Shown here piece by piece: positions 25,339-34,052 of a DNA stretch of 64,000 nucleotides. Both the position numbers and the translations under genes were made by a program. The notes under the pieces were generated by a model, which worked only from the letters and a program-made list of their open reading frames with translations, had not been told where the DNA came from and searched no databases. How positions within the stretch are numbered: the first letter of the stretch is position 1; every line of letters starts with the position of its first letter. The DNA comes from Flavobacteriales bacterium (GTDB taxonomy: Bacteria > Bacteroidota > Bacteroidia > Flavobacteriales_F > PHOS-HE28): assembly GCA_016717225.1 (NCBI GenBank), contig JADKGB010000003.1:62001-126000 (forward strand), read 5' to 3'.

Positions 25339-27303
25339 ATGTCACGAACCCTGACCCTGCTCTCCACCCTTTCTGCTCTCGCCTTCAGCCTGATCACCAT
25401 CCGAAGCAATGCGCAAGCCGCACCCGCTTGGCAGGTCGCGCCAGGTGGCACTATCAGTTGGATCCGCACGACCAGCACGGGCAACCTGCTGGCCTGCACG
25501 AGCGAAGGATTGAAAGGCATCGACCCAGCCACGGGCAGTGCAGCGTGGACCGTGAAAGAACTGGCCAACGCACCTGAGAGCGGTTACGAGGAGATCACCA
25601 ACACGCCCTTCGTTTCGCTGACGCCCGCAGGCGCTGATGACCAACTGGTTATCCTCGAACCCTTTGGAGGCAACGTACTCTTCAGCAGCCAGGCGAGCGG
25701 CATCGACCACATCGCCAGCAAGTATTTCCTGTACACCAACAGCGCGATCATTCTCGTTGGCCAGAGCGCCGACAAGAAAGCCGTGATGGCTTGTGTGGAC
25801 ATGGGTACGGGCATAGTGCGGTGGACCAAAGACGACGCGTTCAGCAAGCTCACCTCATGCGCCAGCGCGGGCAAAGACGCCATCCTGTTGAGCACGTTGT
25901 TCTTCGCCTACAAGCTGGATGCGAACACCGGCGATGAACTCTGGAAGCAGAGCCCCGATCCGAAGTTCGCCGGCATGGCGGGACTGATGGGCATGTTGGA
26001 CAAGGGCGGCGCGAATTTGAAAGGACCGGCGGGCCAAACGCAAGGCGTCTTCATCACCACACCGGATTCTCCGGACCTGTGCTTCATGGGCCTTCAGCAG
26101 ACAAAACAGAGCGAGAAGACAGATGCACAAGGCAAGACCACGACGACGATCAGTTACAGCACCTTCATCAACGCGTTCCGCATCAGTGATGGCGGCTATG
26201 CGTGGGCACAGCCGCTGGTGATGCAGCAGCAGCTCGGCACCATGGTTCCGGTGAAGCAAGGCCTCCTCGTAGGTGCCGCTGACAACAACGGGGTTGACAT
26301 GCTCGAATACACCAGCGGCAAGGGACTATGGGGAAAGAACGGCAAAGGCATCAAGGTGAGCGGCCCGCTGAGCGGCGCTGTGGAAGTGGGCGATAAGACG
26401 TTGCTCACCTCTGGTGGTAAGGATGCCGTGGCGATGCTCGTGGACGGGAGCGGTATGGAGTTATGGGACAAGAAGGTGAAACTCGATGGCGCCATTCAAC
26501 GAGTTACGCGTATGTCCGACGCTCTGCTCATTGCCAGTGCGGAGGAAGTGGATGTGGTGAACATGGGAAGCGGTGTTTCTCTGCTGGGCAAACCCTTCAA
26601 AGGCGGCTCCGGCACAGCGGCCGTTCAAGAGAGCGAGATCTACCTGTTCAACAACAAGGACCAATTGCTCTACCGCATGCAAATGGGTGGTGCGCTCAGT
26701 GCTGTTAGCAACACGCCACTGGAGTTTGAAGGCAAGGAGAAGGCCACGCATGTAGAAGTGGTACCCGATGGCATCCTCGTGAGCAGCGACCAGAACATTG
26801 CCTTGTTCGGAACGGATGGAAGCTTGAAGTACAAGAAGTACTTCCCGGCACCGCGGGAAAGCGGCCTGATGCGCGCGCTGCTATACGCCAACGCCGTGCG
26901 AGCGGCATACTACACGGCGGCCTTCGGATATACCAGCGCCGCTTTTGGTGCAGCGAGCCAGAACATCCAGGTAAGCGATGCGGGCTCGGCTGCGGGCAAG
27001 GAGATCACGGGCCAGATCTCGAACATCTATGGCGATGCTACATCCATGGCAATGGATTACACCAAGCAGTTCATGGCGCGCGCCAATGCACGGTTCAAGG
27101 CCACCAGCAGTACCAGCGCGGTGCAGTTCATCCTGAGCGATGCTGGCAAGCGCGAGTTCGTACTGATGCGCGTGAACAAGAAGGACGGTTCGCTCGGCGA
27201 GACGATCATGCTGGGCAAGGACAAGACGCCGATGTACGAGGTGGATGGCTTCGACAACGCTGTGTATCTGGTGAGCGGCGCGAACATCGCGGCGTTCAAG
27301 TAA
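25339..27303 (+). CDS. PQQ-like beta-propeller repeat protein, secreted
   Basis: A 654-residue protein. The ATG at 25339 opens a signal peptide (MSRTLTLLSTLSALAFSLITIRSNAQA); the frame is open to 25309 without further support. The body has repeated blades of the PQQ-like type, such as GLKGIDPATGSAAWTVKEL, MGTGIVRWTKDD and YKLDANTGDELWKQSPDPK, and ends with a more helical region from about residue 530 (NAVRAAYYTAAFGYTSAAFG). No catalytic residues were recognised and no T9SS tail is visible; the product may be periplasmic. It ends 12 bases before the flavoprotein gene. Similarity to BamB-type propellers is only structural. Confidence 0.83.
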   Translation: MSRTLTLLSTLSALAFSLITIRSNAQAAPAWQVAPGGTISWIRTTSTGNLLACTSEGLKGIDPATGSAAWTVKELANAPESGYEEITNTPFVSLTPAGADDQLVILEPFGGNVLFSSQASGIDHIASKYFLYTNSAIILVGQSADKKAVMACVDMGTGIVRWTKDDAFSKLTSCASAGKDAILLSTLFFAYKLDANTGDELWKQSPDPKFAGMAGLMGMLDKGGANLKGPAGQTQGVFITTPDSPDLCFMGLQQTKQSEKTDAQGKTTTTISYSTFINAFRISDGGYAWAQPLVMQQQLGTMVPVKQGLLVGAADNNGVDMLEYTSGKGLWGKNGKGIKVSGPLSGAVEVGDKTLLTSGGKDAVAMLVDGSGMELWDKKVKLDGAIQRVTRMSDALLIASAEEVDVVNMGSGVSLLGKPFKGGSGTAAVQESEIYLFNNKDQLLYRMQMGGALSAVSNTPLEFEGKEKATHVEVVPDGILVSSDQNIALFGTDGSLKYKKYFPAPRESGLMRALLYANAVRAAYYTAAFGYTSAAFGAASQNIQVSDAGSAAGKEITGQISNIYGDATSMAMDYTKQFMARANARFKATSSTSAVQFILSDAGKREFVLMRVNKKDGSLGETIMLGKDKTPMYEVDGFDNAVYLVSGANIAAFK

Positions 27304-27315
27304 CGTGGCGACCGG

Positions 27316-27831
27316 ATGCCGTTAAAGATCCTCGTCCTCAACGGCAGCACACGTGCCAAGTCTACCAACGGGCTGTTCATTGAGGCCATCATCCGGCTTG
27401 CTGGTGATCGCGCGCAGTTCACGGTCTTTTCATCCGTGGCCGAGCTACCGCACTTCAACCCGGACGTTGATATCGATCCAGCTCCGCCGGAAGTCGCACG
27501 TTTTCGAAAGCAGCTTCGTGAAGCGGATGGGCTGTTGATCTGCACTCCGGAATATGCCATGGGTGTGCCCGGCTCCTTGAAGAACGCGTTGGATTGGACA
27601 GTCTCTACTGCCGATCTGCGGTTGAAACCGATCATGCTGGTCACTGCTTCGCTTTCCGGAGAGAAGGCACAGCGTTCGCTCTTGGAAACATTGACCGTGC
27701 TTGAAGGCAAGCTCACGCCTGAAACCACCGTACTCGTGCAATTCGCACGCACCAAGGTGGACGCAGAAGCGAACGTCACGGATGCACCGGCGCTGGCGGA
27801 TCTGAAGCGGGCGCTCGACGCATTTCTGTAG
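27316..27831 (+). CDS. NADPH-dependent FMN reductase family flavoprotein
   Basis: A 171-residue flavodoxin-fold protein. The FMN phosphate-binding loop is LNGSTRAKSTNG near residues 7-18, and the second FMN contact is CTPEYAMGVPGSLKNALDW near residues 76-94, the signature of the SsuE/ChrR/YieF-like reductases. Such enzymes reduce FMN, quinones or metal oxyanions with NAD(P)H in the cytoplasm. The C-terminal half is typical in length. It follows the propeller gene by 12 bases. A GGACCGGGGCCGGTCC palindrome sits just past the stop at 27835-27850, but it lacks a T-run. The precise substrate is unknown. Confidence 0.9.
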   Translation: MPLKILVLNGSTRAKSTNGLFIEAIIRLAGDRAQFTVFSSVAELPHFNPDVDIDPAPPEVARFRKQLREADGLLICTPEYAMGVPGSLKNALDWTVSTADLRLKPIMLVTASLSGEKAQRSLLETLTVLEGKLTPETTVLVQFARTKVDAEANVTDAPALADLKRALDAFL

Positions 27832-27990
27832 GCGGACCGGGGCCGGTCCGGCAGGTTGAAAAAGAAGGCGTTGGCCTCGTAAAATGCGCAGCGCCAAGCC
27901 CACGACGGTGAGGGAGACACGGAACAGCACTTACCTTTCGGCACCGAACGCTGTTCACTTTGAACAGATCAAAAACGTTCGACCAGATCC

Positions 27991-28428
27991 ATGGCCATAT
28001 TCGAGAAGCGCGAGAAAGAGAAGAAGCGACAACAACAGCAGGAAGAGAAGAAGCGCCGCAAAGAGGAGCGCAAAGCCAATTCCGCCGGCGGTGGATTGGA
28101 GAACATGATGGCCTACGTTGACGAGAACGGGCAGATCACCAGCACGCCGCCCGACCCCAACAAAGTGAGAGTGCCGATCGACGCGTCCACGATCGAACTA
28201 GGCGTTCCCAAACGAGTGGATGTTCCTGTAGCGGCAGAGCGGATCGGCAAAGTGGATTTCTTCGATAGCTCCAAAGGCTTCGGTTTCATCAAAGAAGACA
28301 GCACGCAGGAGCGCTTCTTCGTGCACGTCAGCGGCTTGATCGATGAAGTGACGGAAGGCACCAAGGTGCAGTTCGAAGTGGAACGTGGCCAGAAGGGCAT
28401 GAACGCGGTGCGGGTGAAAAAGGTATGA
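27991..28428 (+). CDS. Cold-shock domain protein with basic coiled N-terminus
   Basis: A 145-residue protein in two parts. Residues 1-30 are almost all Lys, Glu, Gln and Arg (MAIFEKREKEKKRQQQQEEK), likely a helical RNA-binding extension. Residues 83-145 form a cold-shock (OB-fold) domain with RIGKVDFFDSSKGFGFIKED (RNP1-like KGFGFI) and RFFVHVSGL (RNP2-like FVHVS). Related Bacteroidota proteins of this layout probably act as RNA chaperones. The linker holds a conserved-looking ENMMAYVDENGQITSTPPDP. It appears to be a single-gene unit. Confidence 0.9.
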   Translation: MAIFEKREKEKKRQQQQEEKKRRKEERKANSAGGGLENMMAYVDENGQITSTPPDPNKVRVPIDASTIELGVPKRVDVPVAAERIGKVDFFDSSKGFGFIKEDSTQERFFVHVSGLIDEVTEGTKVQFEVERGQKGMNAVRVKKV

Positions 28429-28547
28429 GTGCTCTCGCGCCGATCGTTGCCCAACGCATCCTTTTAACAGCTCGCGGTTCGATCCTTTCCTTGCGGGTGA
28501 GCCCCATGAGATCTGCGGCACCGCACTTTTGAAATGCTCAGCAGCCC

Positions 28548-29369
28548 ATGAACTTCCAGACCATCCTCCTCAGCCTTGTGGTGCTCTTGGCGACCAACTG
28601 CGCTGAAGCACAAGTTGCCGATGCCGGTTCCGATCAGGAGGTCTGCGGCGCGATCGCGGTTTTGCAAGGCAATGCACCAGGCGCAGGGCAGACCGGATCA
28701 TGGCAGTCGGTGATCCCTGGAGCACTTTTCATGGACCCCTTCTTGGAGAACACTCCTGTGGGCAACCTCACCTTCGGGCCGAACGACCTGGTATGGACGT
28801 TGACCGATGGTATCACTTCCACCGCGGACACGGTAGCGATCTGGGCCTATGATGCAGCCATGCCATTTGCCGATGCCGGACCGGACCAGTTGATCGTGGC
28901 ACCACCGAATTTCGCCTACTTGTCCGGTTCCACACCGATCGCACCAGCGGTTTGTTTCTGGACGGTGGTCAGCGGAGCTTGCACGATTACAGACCCCACA
29001 GATCCAAACACGATGGTCACCGATCTTGGCATTGGCTGGAATGTGTTGAATTGGAATTGCGACAATGGCCCATGCGGTAGCTCCACAGACCAAGTCACGA
29101 TCCAGATGATGCTTTCGACAGGGATCGAAGATGCGAGCAATGGTCAACAGAATTTCTTCGTGTACAACGCCGGATCACGTGAACTCAATGTCCTGAACGG
29201 AACGACCGTAAACGCATTTGAAGTATTCGACAGTCGCGGCCGATGCATCAACCGCACGAATGCAGGAGTGCGGACAGTAAGCATGGTCGATCAGCCCGAG
29301 GGCTTCTATGTAGCACGGGCCATGGTGGATGACCAACTGGTGAGTCTCCGTTTCGTGCTGGACCACTGA
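28548..29369 (+). CDS. Secreted protein with PKD-like modules and probable T9SS tail
   Basis: A 273-residue protein with a signal peptide (MNFQTILLSLVVLLATNCAEA). Two related modules start VADAGSDQEVCG and PFADAGPDQLIVAPP, the ADAGxDQ opening of PKD-like or gliding-type modules in Bacteroidota surface proteins. The last 75 residues (NFFVYNAGSRELNVL, FEVFDSRGRCINR, EGFYVARAMVDDQLVSLRFVLDH) look like a type A T9SS sorting domain, although the usual NP motif is replaced by YNAG. A CACTTTTG box ends 14 bases upstream of the ATG. The role is unknown. Confidence 0.78.
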   Translation: MNFQTILLSLVVLLATNCAEAQVADAGSDQEVCGAIAVLQGNAPGAGQTGSWQSVIPGALFMDPFLENTPVGNLTFGPNDLVWTLTDGITSTADTVAIWAYDAAMPFADAGPDQLIVAPPNFAYLSGSTPIAPAVCFWTVVSGACTITDPTDPNTMVTDLGIGWNVLNWNCDNGPCGSSTDQVTIQMMLSTGIEDASNGQQNFFVYNAGSRELNVLNGTTVNAFEVFDSRGRCINRTNAGVRTVSMVDQPEGFYVARAMVDDQLVSLRFVLDH

Positions 29370-29598
29370 TCCGCATTTCGCGTAAGGGACAGCAGCAGGC
29401 CCGCATTTTGGGCCGGGTAGCCCACAGCCACGCGAGGAACGAGTGCGGCGAGGACTACAAGCGAATGGCCCGACGGCGTTGCCCCCGGATGTGAACTCCG
29501 CGGTGAACGCCGGAACGCCCAAGCCTTCGCACTATTCGCGCCCGCGCCCGATCTTCGCACCACGCCATCAGCTGATCAGGTGACCAGTGATCGCCACG
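29370..29598. other. Intergenic stretch without recognised gene
   Basis: The stretch is GC-rich. A short open frame near 29451-29580 encodes a Pro-rich GLQANGPTALPPDVNSAVNA sequence with no initiation context. It may be the remnant of a gene 3' end. Confidence 0.35.
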
Positions 29599-29655
29599 AT
29601 GGCCGAGAAGATCGACATTGACGCATCCGAGAACGAGGACTTCAACAAGCTGGTC
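29599..29655 (+). pseudogene. Truncated copy A of the carboxyltransferase gene 5' end
   Basis: The first 54 bases encode MAEKIDIDASENEDFNKL. They match the first 18 codons of the acyl-CoA carboxylase gene at 32331 (MAEKIDIEASKNEDFNKL) with only a few substitutions, after which similarity stops abruptly. The frame continues about 14 unrelated codons to a stop. The upstream 50 bases do not resemble those of the full gene. Confidence 0.85.
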
Positions 29656-29719
29656 CACAGATTACCGACCAAGCGTAGTGCGAACAACTGCGGCTGATGA
29701 ACGCGCCTTCTCAATCGTG

Positions 29720-30487
29720 ATGCGATCGAACGACAACTCTCCTGCCGCCCGATGGTTGACCCGGTTGCTGTACCGGCTCTGCTGTTCGGTGATCATCCTC
29801 TGGTCATCAACAGATTCGATCGCGCAGTCGGAAGGCCTCGGCAGTTGGAACATCCTGAACATGCAGTACAAATGGAACGACCTGCTGAGCGGCATGGTCG
29901 AGGGACAGGTGCGTTCGCTCCGTTTCTACAATGACTTCCACTACCACGAGTACAAAGGCGCCGTGACCTACAAGGCCATGCCCGGACTGCGCCTCACACT
30001 GGGAGCCGGGCACTACGTGACCTACCTGGCTGGTGGCGACTTCGTCCGGCCCATGGCCAATGATGAGCTCCGCATCTGGCCGCAGGTGGTGCACGATGCG
30101 TCCTTCGGCCGGATCAAGGTGGAGCATCGTTACCGCATGGAGCTGCGCTTCACCAGCAACGGGTACCGCAATCGTTTCCGCTACCGCCTAGGCGCATCAT
30201 ACCCGTTCGGAACAATGAAGAACGGTGAGCGACCCTACGTATTGAGCGCGAGCAACGAACTCTTCTTCACCGACCGCGAGCCCTATTTCGAGCGCAATCG
30301 CGCGCAAGTGGCCATCAACCGCAGGCTCACACCCGGTATGGCGTTTCAGCTCGGCTATCTGCACCAGTTCGACTACCGCATCAACGACGAGAGTGGACGC
30401 GACTTTCTGGTGTTGGGCGTGTATCTCGAACTGCATCGGAAGAAGGAACAAACGGCCATCTCACCGGAGGTGTTGCCCCAGGATTGA
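29720..30487 (+). CDS. DUF2490-like outer membrane beta-barrel protein
   Basis: A 255-residue protein. The ATG at 29720 gives a basic N-terminus followed by a hydrophobic segment (LLYRLCCSVIILWSSTDSIAQ), a plausible signal peptide ending in AQ. The mature part alternates aromatic and polar residues, as in a beta-barrel: GSWNILNMQYKWNDLLSG, RFYNDFHYHEYKGAVTY, EHRYRMELRFTSNGYRNRFRYRLG and the closing DFLVLGVYLELHRKKE. This matches DUF2490 proteins, predicted outer-membrane proteins of unknown function. It lies between two truncated copies of the carboxylase 5' end, at 29599 and 30556. An upstream in-frame ATG at 29618 overlaps copy A and is rejected. Confidence 0.8.
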   Translation: MRSNDNSPAARWLTRLLYRLCCSVIILWSSTDSIAQSEGLGSWNILNMQYKWNDLLSGMVEGQVRSLRFYNDFHYHEYKGAVTYKAMPGLRLTLGAGHYVTYLAGGDFVRPMANDELRIWPQVVHDASFGRIKVEHRYRMELRFTSNGYRNRFRYRLGASYPFGTMKNGERPYVLSASNELFFTDREPYFERNRAQVAINRRLTPGMAFQLGYLHQFDYRINDESGRDFLVLGVYLELHRKKEQTAISPEVLPQD

Positions 30488-30555
30488 GGAGCGCAAAGGA
30501 TCGATGCCAGGGCGCAGAACCGGGTAGGCAACCGCCTATCACTCCTGCTTTCGCG

Positions 30556-30687
30556 ATGGCCGAGAAGATCGACATCGAAGCCTCCGAGAACGAGGACTAC
30601 AACAAGCGCGCCGTGCGTGCGCTGAAGGAGCGCATGCACAAGATCCATGAGGGCGGCGGCGGGAAACGCAGGATCGTTGGACCTTGA
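30556..30687 (+). pseudogene. Truncated copy B of the carboxyltransferase gene 5' end (43 codons)
   Basis: The frame encodes MAEKIDIEASENEDYNKR, then a diverged stretch, then MHKIHEGGGGKRRIVGP and a stop. It aligns with about 38 codons of the full gene (MAEKIDIEASKNEDFNKL ... LHKIQEGGGEKRIAKQ). The upstream CTCCTGCTTTCGCG also resembles CTCCTACTTTCGCCCC before the full gene, so the copied unit probably includes the promoter box in altered form (TGCTTTCG). It could be a translated micropeptide, but a gene remnant is the simpler reading. Confidence 0.85.
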
Positions 30688-30693
30688 TATTCG

Positions 30694-32260
30694 TCAGTGC
30701 GTGACGACGAAGCGGAGTGACCGCTGTACGACACCGTCACGAAGTGTGATGACATAGGCGCCATTGTGAAGCGGTGATCCAAAGTCGATCTGGGATCGGC
30801 CGTATGCATGAATACTCAAGTGACCATGATCCGTTAACTCTCCTAACATGTTCGTCACGTAATACTCGGCTTGAGTGGAAACATTGGAAAACAGCATCAC
30901 CCCCCGTGCATCAGCGCTGATCATCTGAAACCCAGCCGCATGCCCATCCTCAACGCCAACGAACGGCTCGGTGAGGTACCGAAGCAGGAACACGTTCTGG
31001 AGATACCACTCACTGATCGGGCTACGGACCCCAGCTAGGACGACCTTCCCATCAGGCTGCAAGACCATTCCTTTAGCGATAACTCGTGTCCCGGGCTCCG
31101 AATAGATCAATTCTCCGTCTACTCCAAATAACCCATCCGGTGTACCATCATCAAGTAGTCTTGTCAGGTAGCCGTTGATCTCACTATTTGGTGGCCTGTA
31201 TGATCCAGCTACAAAAATGTTGCCTGCAACATCCATCTCTATACTCTCACTCCTTGTCAGGGACAGGCCGGTACGGTGAACGACGTGGCCGACCACGCCG
31301 AAACTTAGGTCGAGTGTACCGTCCACTAACAGACGGTCGGTTACAGATGACTCCGGTGTTGCAATCATAACAAGAGGAGCCCGTTACCAATATTCTCCCG
31401 TCGGAGTACACCGCCACATCCTGAGCCATATCCAGACCGGTATCCAAGAGCACAATACCGCTATTGCCGAAGGTTGGATCCAAGGTCCCGTCGGACAGGT
31501 ATCGAATGACCACGCCTCCCCTGATCGGAAAGAACTGGTCAGGGATCTGGGCTCCTCCAACAGAGACGATCCTTCCATCGTCCATGATCGCAACGTCGAT
31601 CGCCCAACCTTCGCCTCCTACGACAGTGTGCTCGAACTGACCTGTTCCACCTGCGAATGTGTTGTCGAGCGTTCCGTCACTGTTGATCCGTGCAATAAAG
31701 AAAGTTGCATAATTGGGACTGCCACCATGCCCCACGACCACGATCTTACCATCATTTTGAAGCGCAACTCCGGTCAGTCCGGCATGTCCATAGTCAGTAT
31801 CGATCAGAAGAACGCCCGCATTGCCGAACGCTGAGTCAATTGTGCCATCAGCGCTGAACCGTAGTACCACACGTTTGACTAGAAGTGTAGAAGTGTTCCT
31901 GTTCCAACCTACCACCACGATCCTCCCATCAGGCTGCAACTCGATGTCAAACACCCGATTGTCTCCAACGACATCATGCGTGGCCATACCATTTGATCCA
32001 AAACTTGGATCGAGACTTCCGTCGGCTTCAAACCTTGCAAGCAAGAACTCGTGCCCGACCCCGGGTCCGATATTCAGGTTGGCATCTCCCGCCACCACGA
32101 TCTTTCCATCAGGCTGGATTGCCGCGCAATATGCCATGTCGTGTGTGCTACTGAAGGCGACTTCAACTGTACCAACAACCCCGAACGTTGGGTCAAGCCA
32201 AGTCTGAGCCACCGCGCACTGGCCGATCGAAAAGCAGAGAATCACAACTGTTTTGAGCAT
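30694..32260 (-). CDS. Secreted delta-60 repeat protein with T9SS-like tail, frameshifted
   Basis: A signal peptide (MLKTVVILCFSIGQCAVAQ) is followed by at least five delta-60 repeats of about 55 residues, each with LDPTFGxxG and QPDGKIVVxG motifs, the pattern of secreted beta-propellers. The frame from 32260 continues past the propeller and ends at 31247 in unrelated sequence. The propeller resumes in another frame (LLVDGTLDLSFGVVGHV) and ends at 30694 with a T9SS-like tail (GFQMISADARGVMLFSNVS ... VVQRSLRFVVTH). A tandem CGGT duplication at 31334-31341 adds four bases and explains the break. Removing it gives one protein of about 520 residues. The gene lies between truncated carboxylase copy B and the intact gene. 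Confidence 0.8.
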
Positions 32261-32318
32261 GCCCGACCTATTGCAGGACCAAGGTAGGAGTATGTTTAGT
32301 TCACGGTCCGTCGCCTCC

Positions 32319-32326
32319 TACTTTCG
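32319..32326 (+). promoter_or_regulatory. Candidate leaderless promoter box (TACTTTCG) of the carboxyltransferase gene
   Basis: TACTTTCG ends 4 bases before the ATG at 32331. A TTTA at 32295-32298, 20 bases upstream, could be the -33 element. The spacing implies a transcript with almost no leader. Confidence 0.55.
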
Positions 32327-32330
32327 CCCC

Positions 32331-34005
32331 ATGGCCGAAAAGATCGACATCGAAGCATCCAAGAACGAAGACTTCAACAAGCTGAAGGTCTCCGACCTCA
32401 ACAAGCGCCTGCACAAGATCCAAGAGGGCGGTGGCGAGAAGCGCATCGCCAAACAGCACGAGCAAGGCAAATTGACCGCGCGCGAGCGCATCGACGCGCT
32501 GCTCGACCCCAAGAGCCCGCGCATCGAGATCGGTGCCTTCGCCGCCGACGGCATGTACAAAGAGCATGGCGGTGCGCCCTGCGCCGGTGTGGTGGTGGTG
32601 ATCGGCTACGTGAGCAAGCGCCAGTGCATCGTGGTGGCCAACGACGCCACGGTGAAGGCCGGCGCGTGGTTCCCCCATGACGGGCAAGAAGAACCTGCGC
32701 GCGCAGGAGGTCGCCATCGAGAACCGCCTGCCCATCATCTACCTCGTGGACAGCGCCGGCGTGTACCTGCCCATGCAGGACGAGATCTTCCCCGACAAGG
32801 AGCACTTCGGCCGGATCTTCCGCAACAACGCGGTGATGAGCTCCATGGGCATCACGCAGATCGCCGCCATCATGGGCAGCTGCGTGGCGGGCGGCGCCTA
32901 CCTGCCCATCATGAGCGATGAGGCCCTGATCGTGGAAGGCACCGGCAGCATCTTCCTCGCGGGCAGCTACCTGGTGAAAGCGGCCATCGGTGAGGACATC
33001 GACAACGGACGCTCGGCGGCGCCACCCCACAGCGAGATCAGCGGCGTTACCGACTACAAGTGCAAGGATGATGCGGATTGCCTCAAGAAGATCCGCGCCA
33101 TCGTGGACAAGCTCGGCAAGCCGAAGGACGCGGGCTTCAGTCGCTCGACCTCACAAGCGCCGAAAGCCGATCCGAAGGAGATCTACGGCCTGATCCCCAC
33201 CGAGCGCGCCAAGCCCTACGACATGCGCGAGGTGATCGCGCGACTGGTGGACGGCAGCGAGTACACCGAGTACAAGGAAGGCTACGGCCAGAGCATCATC
33301 ACCGCCTACGCCCGCATCGATGGCTGGGCCGTGGGCATCGTGGCGAACCAGCGCAAGGTTGTTAAGGCTAGATCCCGCTCTGCAGCGGGAGGCGAGATGC
33401 AGTTCGGCGGCGTGATCTGCAGCGACAGCGCCGACAAGGCCACGCGCTTCATCGCCAACTGCAACCAGAAGAACATTCCGCTGGTCTTTTTGCAGGACGT
33501 CACCGGCTTCATGGTGGGCAGCCGCAGCGAGCACGGCGGCATCATCAAGGACGGCGCGAAACTGGTGAACGCCGTGGCCAACAGCGTGGTTCCCAAGTTC
33601 ACCATCATCATCGGCAACAGCTACGGCGCCGGCAACTATGCCATGTGCGGAAAGGCGTATGACCCGCGCCTGATCGTGGGCTGGCCCAGCGCCCAGGTGG
33701 CGGTGATGGGCGGCGAGCAGGCCAGCAAGGTGATGCTGCAGATCGAAGTGGCCCGGTTAAAAGCGATGGGCGACCCCGGCTCGGGGGCCGGGGCAGAGAT
33801 CACTCCAGAAAAGGAGAAGGAACTGCTCGACAAGATCCGCAGCAAGTACGAGGAGACGATCAGCCCGTACTACGCGGCAAGCCGATTGTGGCTGGATGCG
33901 GTGATCGACCCGCTGGATACGCGGACGTGGATCTCCTTGGGCATCGAAGCGGCTTCACAAGCTCCGGCCACGAGGGAGTTCAATATGGGGGTGCTCCAAA
34001 CCTGA
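32331..34005 (+). CDS. Acyl-CoA carboxylase carboxyltransferase (beta) subunit, methylcrotonoyl-CoA carboxylase-like; one apparent frameshift
   Basis: With one base removed this reads as about 557 residues of a biotin-dependent acyl-CoA carboxylase carboxyltransferase, which moves CO2 from carboxybiotin to an acyl-CoA. It starts MAEKIDIEASKNEDFNKL and has KQHEQGKLTARERIDALLDP and ENRLPIIYLVDSAGVYLP. The C-terminal half has PLVFLQDVTGFMVGSRSEHG, IGNSYGAGNYAMCGKAYDPR and WPSAQVAVMGGEQASK, close to methylcrotonoyl-CoA carboxylase beta subunits. The frame breaks in a run of five C at 32672-32676; four C would restore GAWFPMTGKKNLRAQE. A consensus error is likely. The C-terminus ATREFNMGVLQT lies in the repeat at 33964. 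A 7-bp palindrome at 33373-33390 adds about five residues. Confidence 0.92.
33373..33390 (+). repeat. Perfect palindrome inside the carboxyltransferase gene
   Basis: TCCCGCT-CTGC-AGCGGGA forms a 7-bp stem with a 4-base loop. It encodes the RSRSAA stretch between NQRKVVKA and GGEMQFGG, where related enzymes usually have a shorter join. It may be an inserted hairpin. Confidence 0.45.
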
Positions 34006-34045
34006 ATAACGAACATCGAATGATGAAGCCCGAATATCGAAGTGG
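33964..34045 (+). repeat. Repeat R1: 3' end of carboxyltransferase gene plus palindromic-element arm
   Basis: This segment spans the last codons of the carboxyltransferase (ATREFNMGVLQT), its stop and the start of a CGAACATCGAATGA / CGAATATCGAAGTG element. About 80 bases align with 36079-36160 at roughly 85 percent by eye, with a 2-base difference in length. The continuation AATGC-CC-GCATT at 34052-34063 overlaps the next start codon. Confidence 0.75.
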
Positions 34046-34052
34046 AGCGCCA

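Noticed and set aside
27835..27850. Terminator from GGACCGGGGCCGGTCC after the flavoprotein gene
   Set aside because: The palindrome has a minimal loop and no T-run follows.
29451..29590. Pro-rich open frame (ANGPTALPPDVNSAVNA) before copy A
   Set aside because: No start codon context and no recognised family; possibly a gene remnant, but not enough evidence.
30556..30687. Functional 43-residue micropeptide
   Set aside because: Its similarity to the start of the carboxylase gene and the abrupt loss of similarity make a truncated duplicate the simpler explanation.
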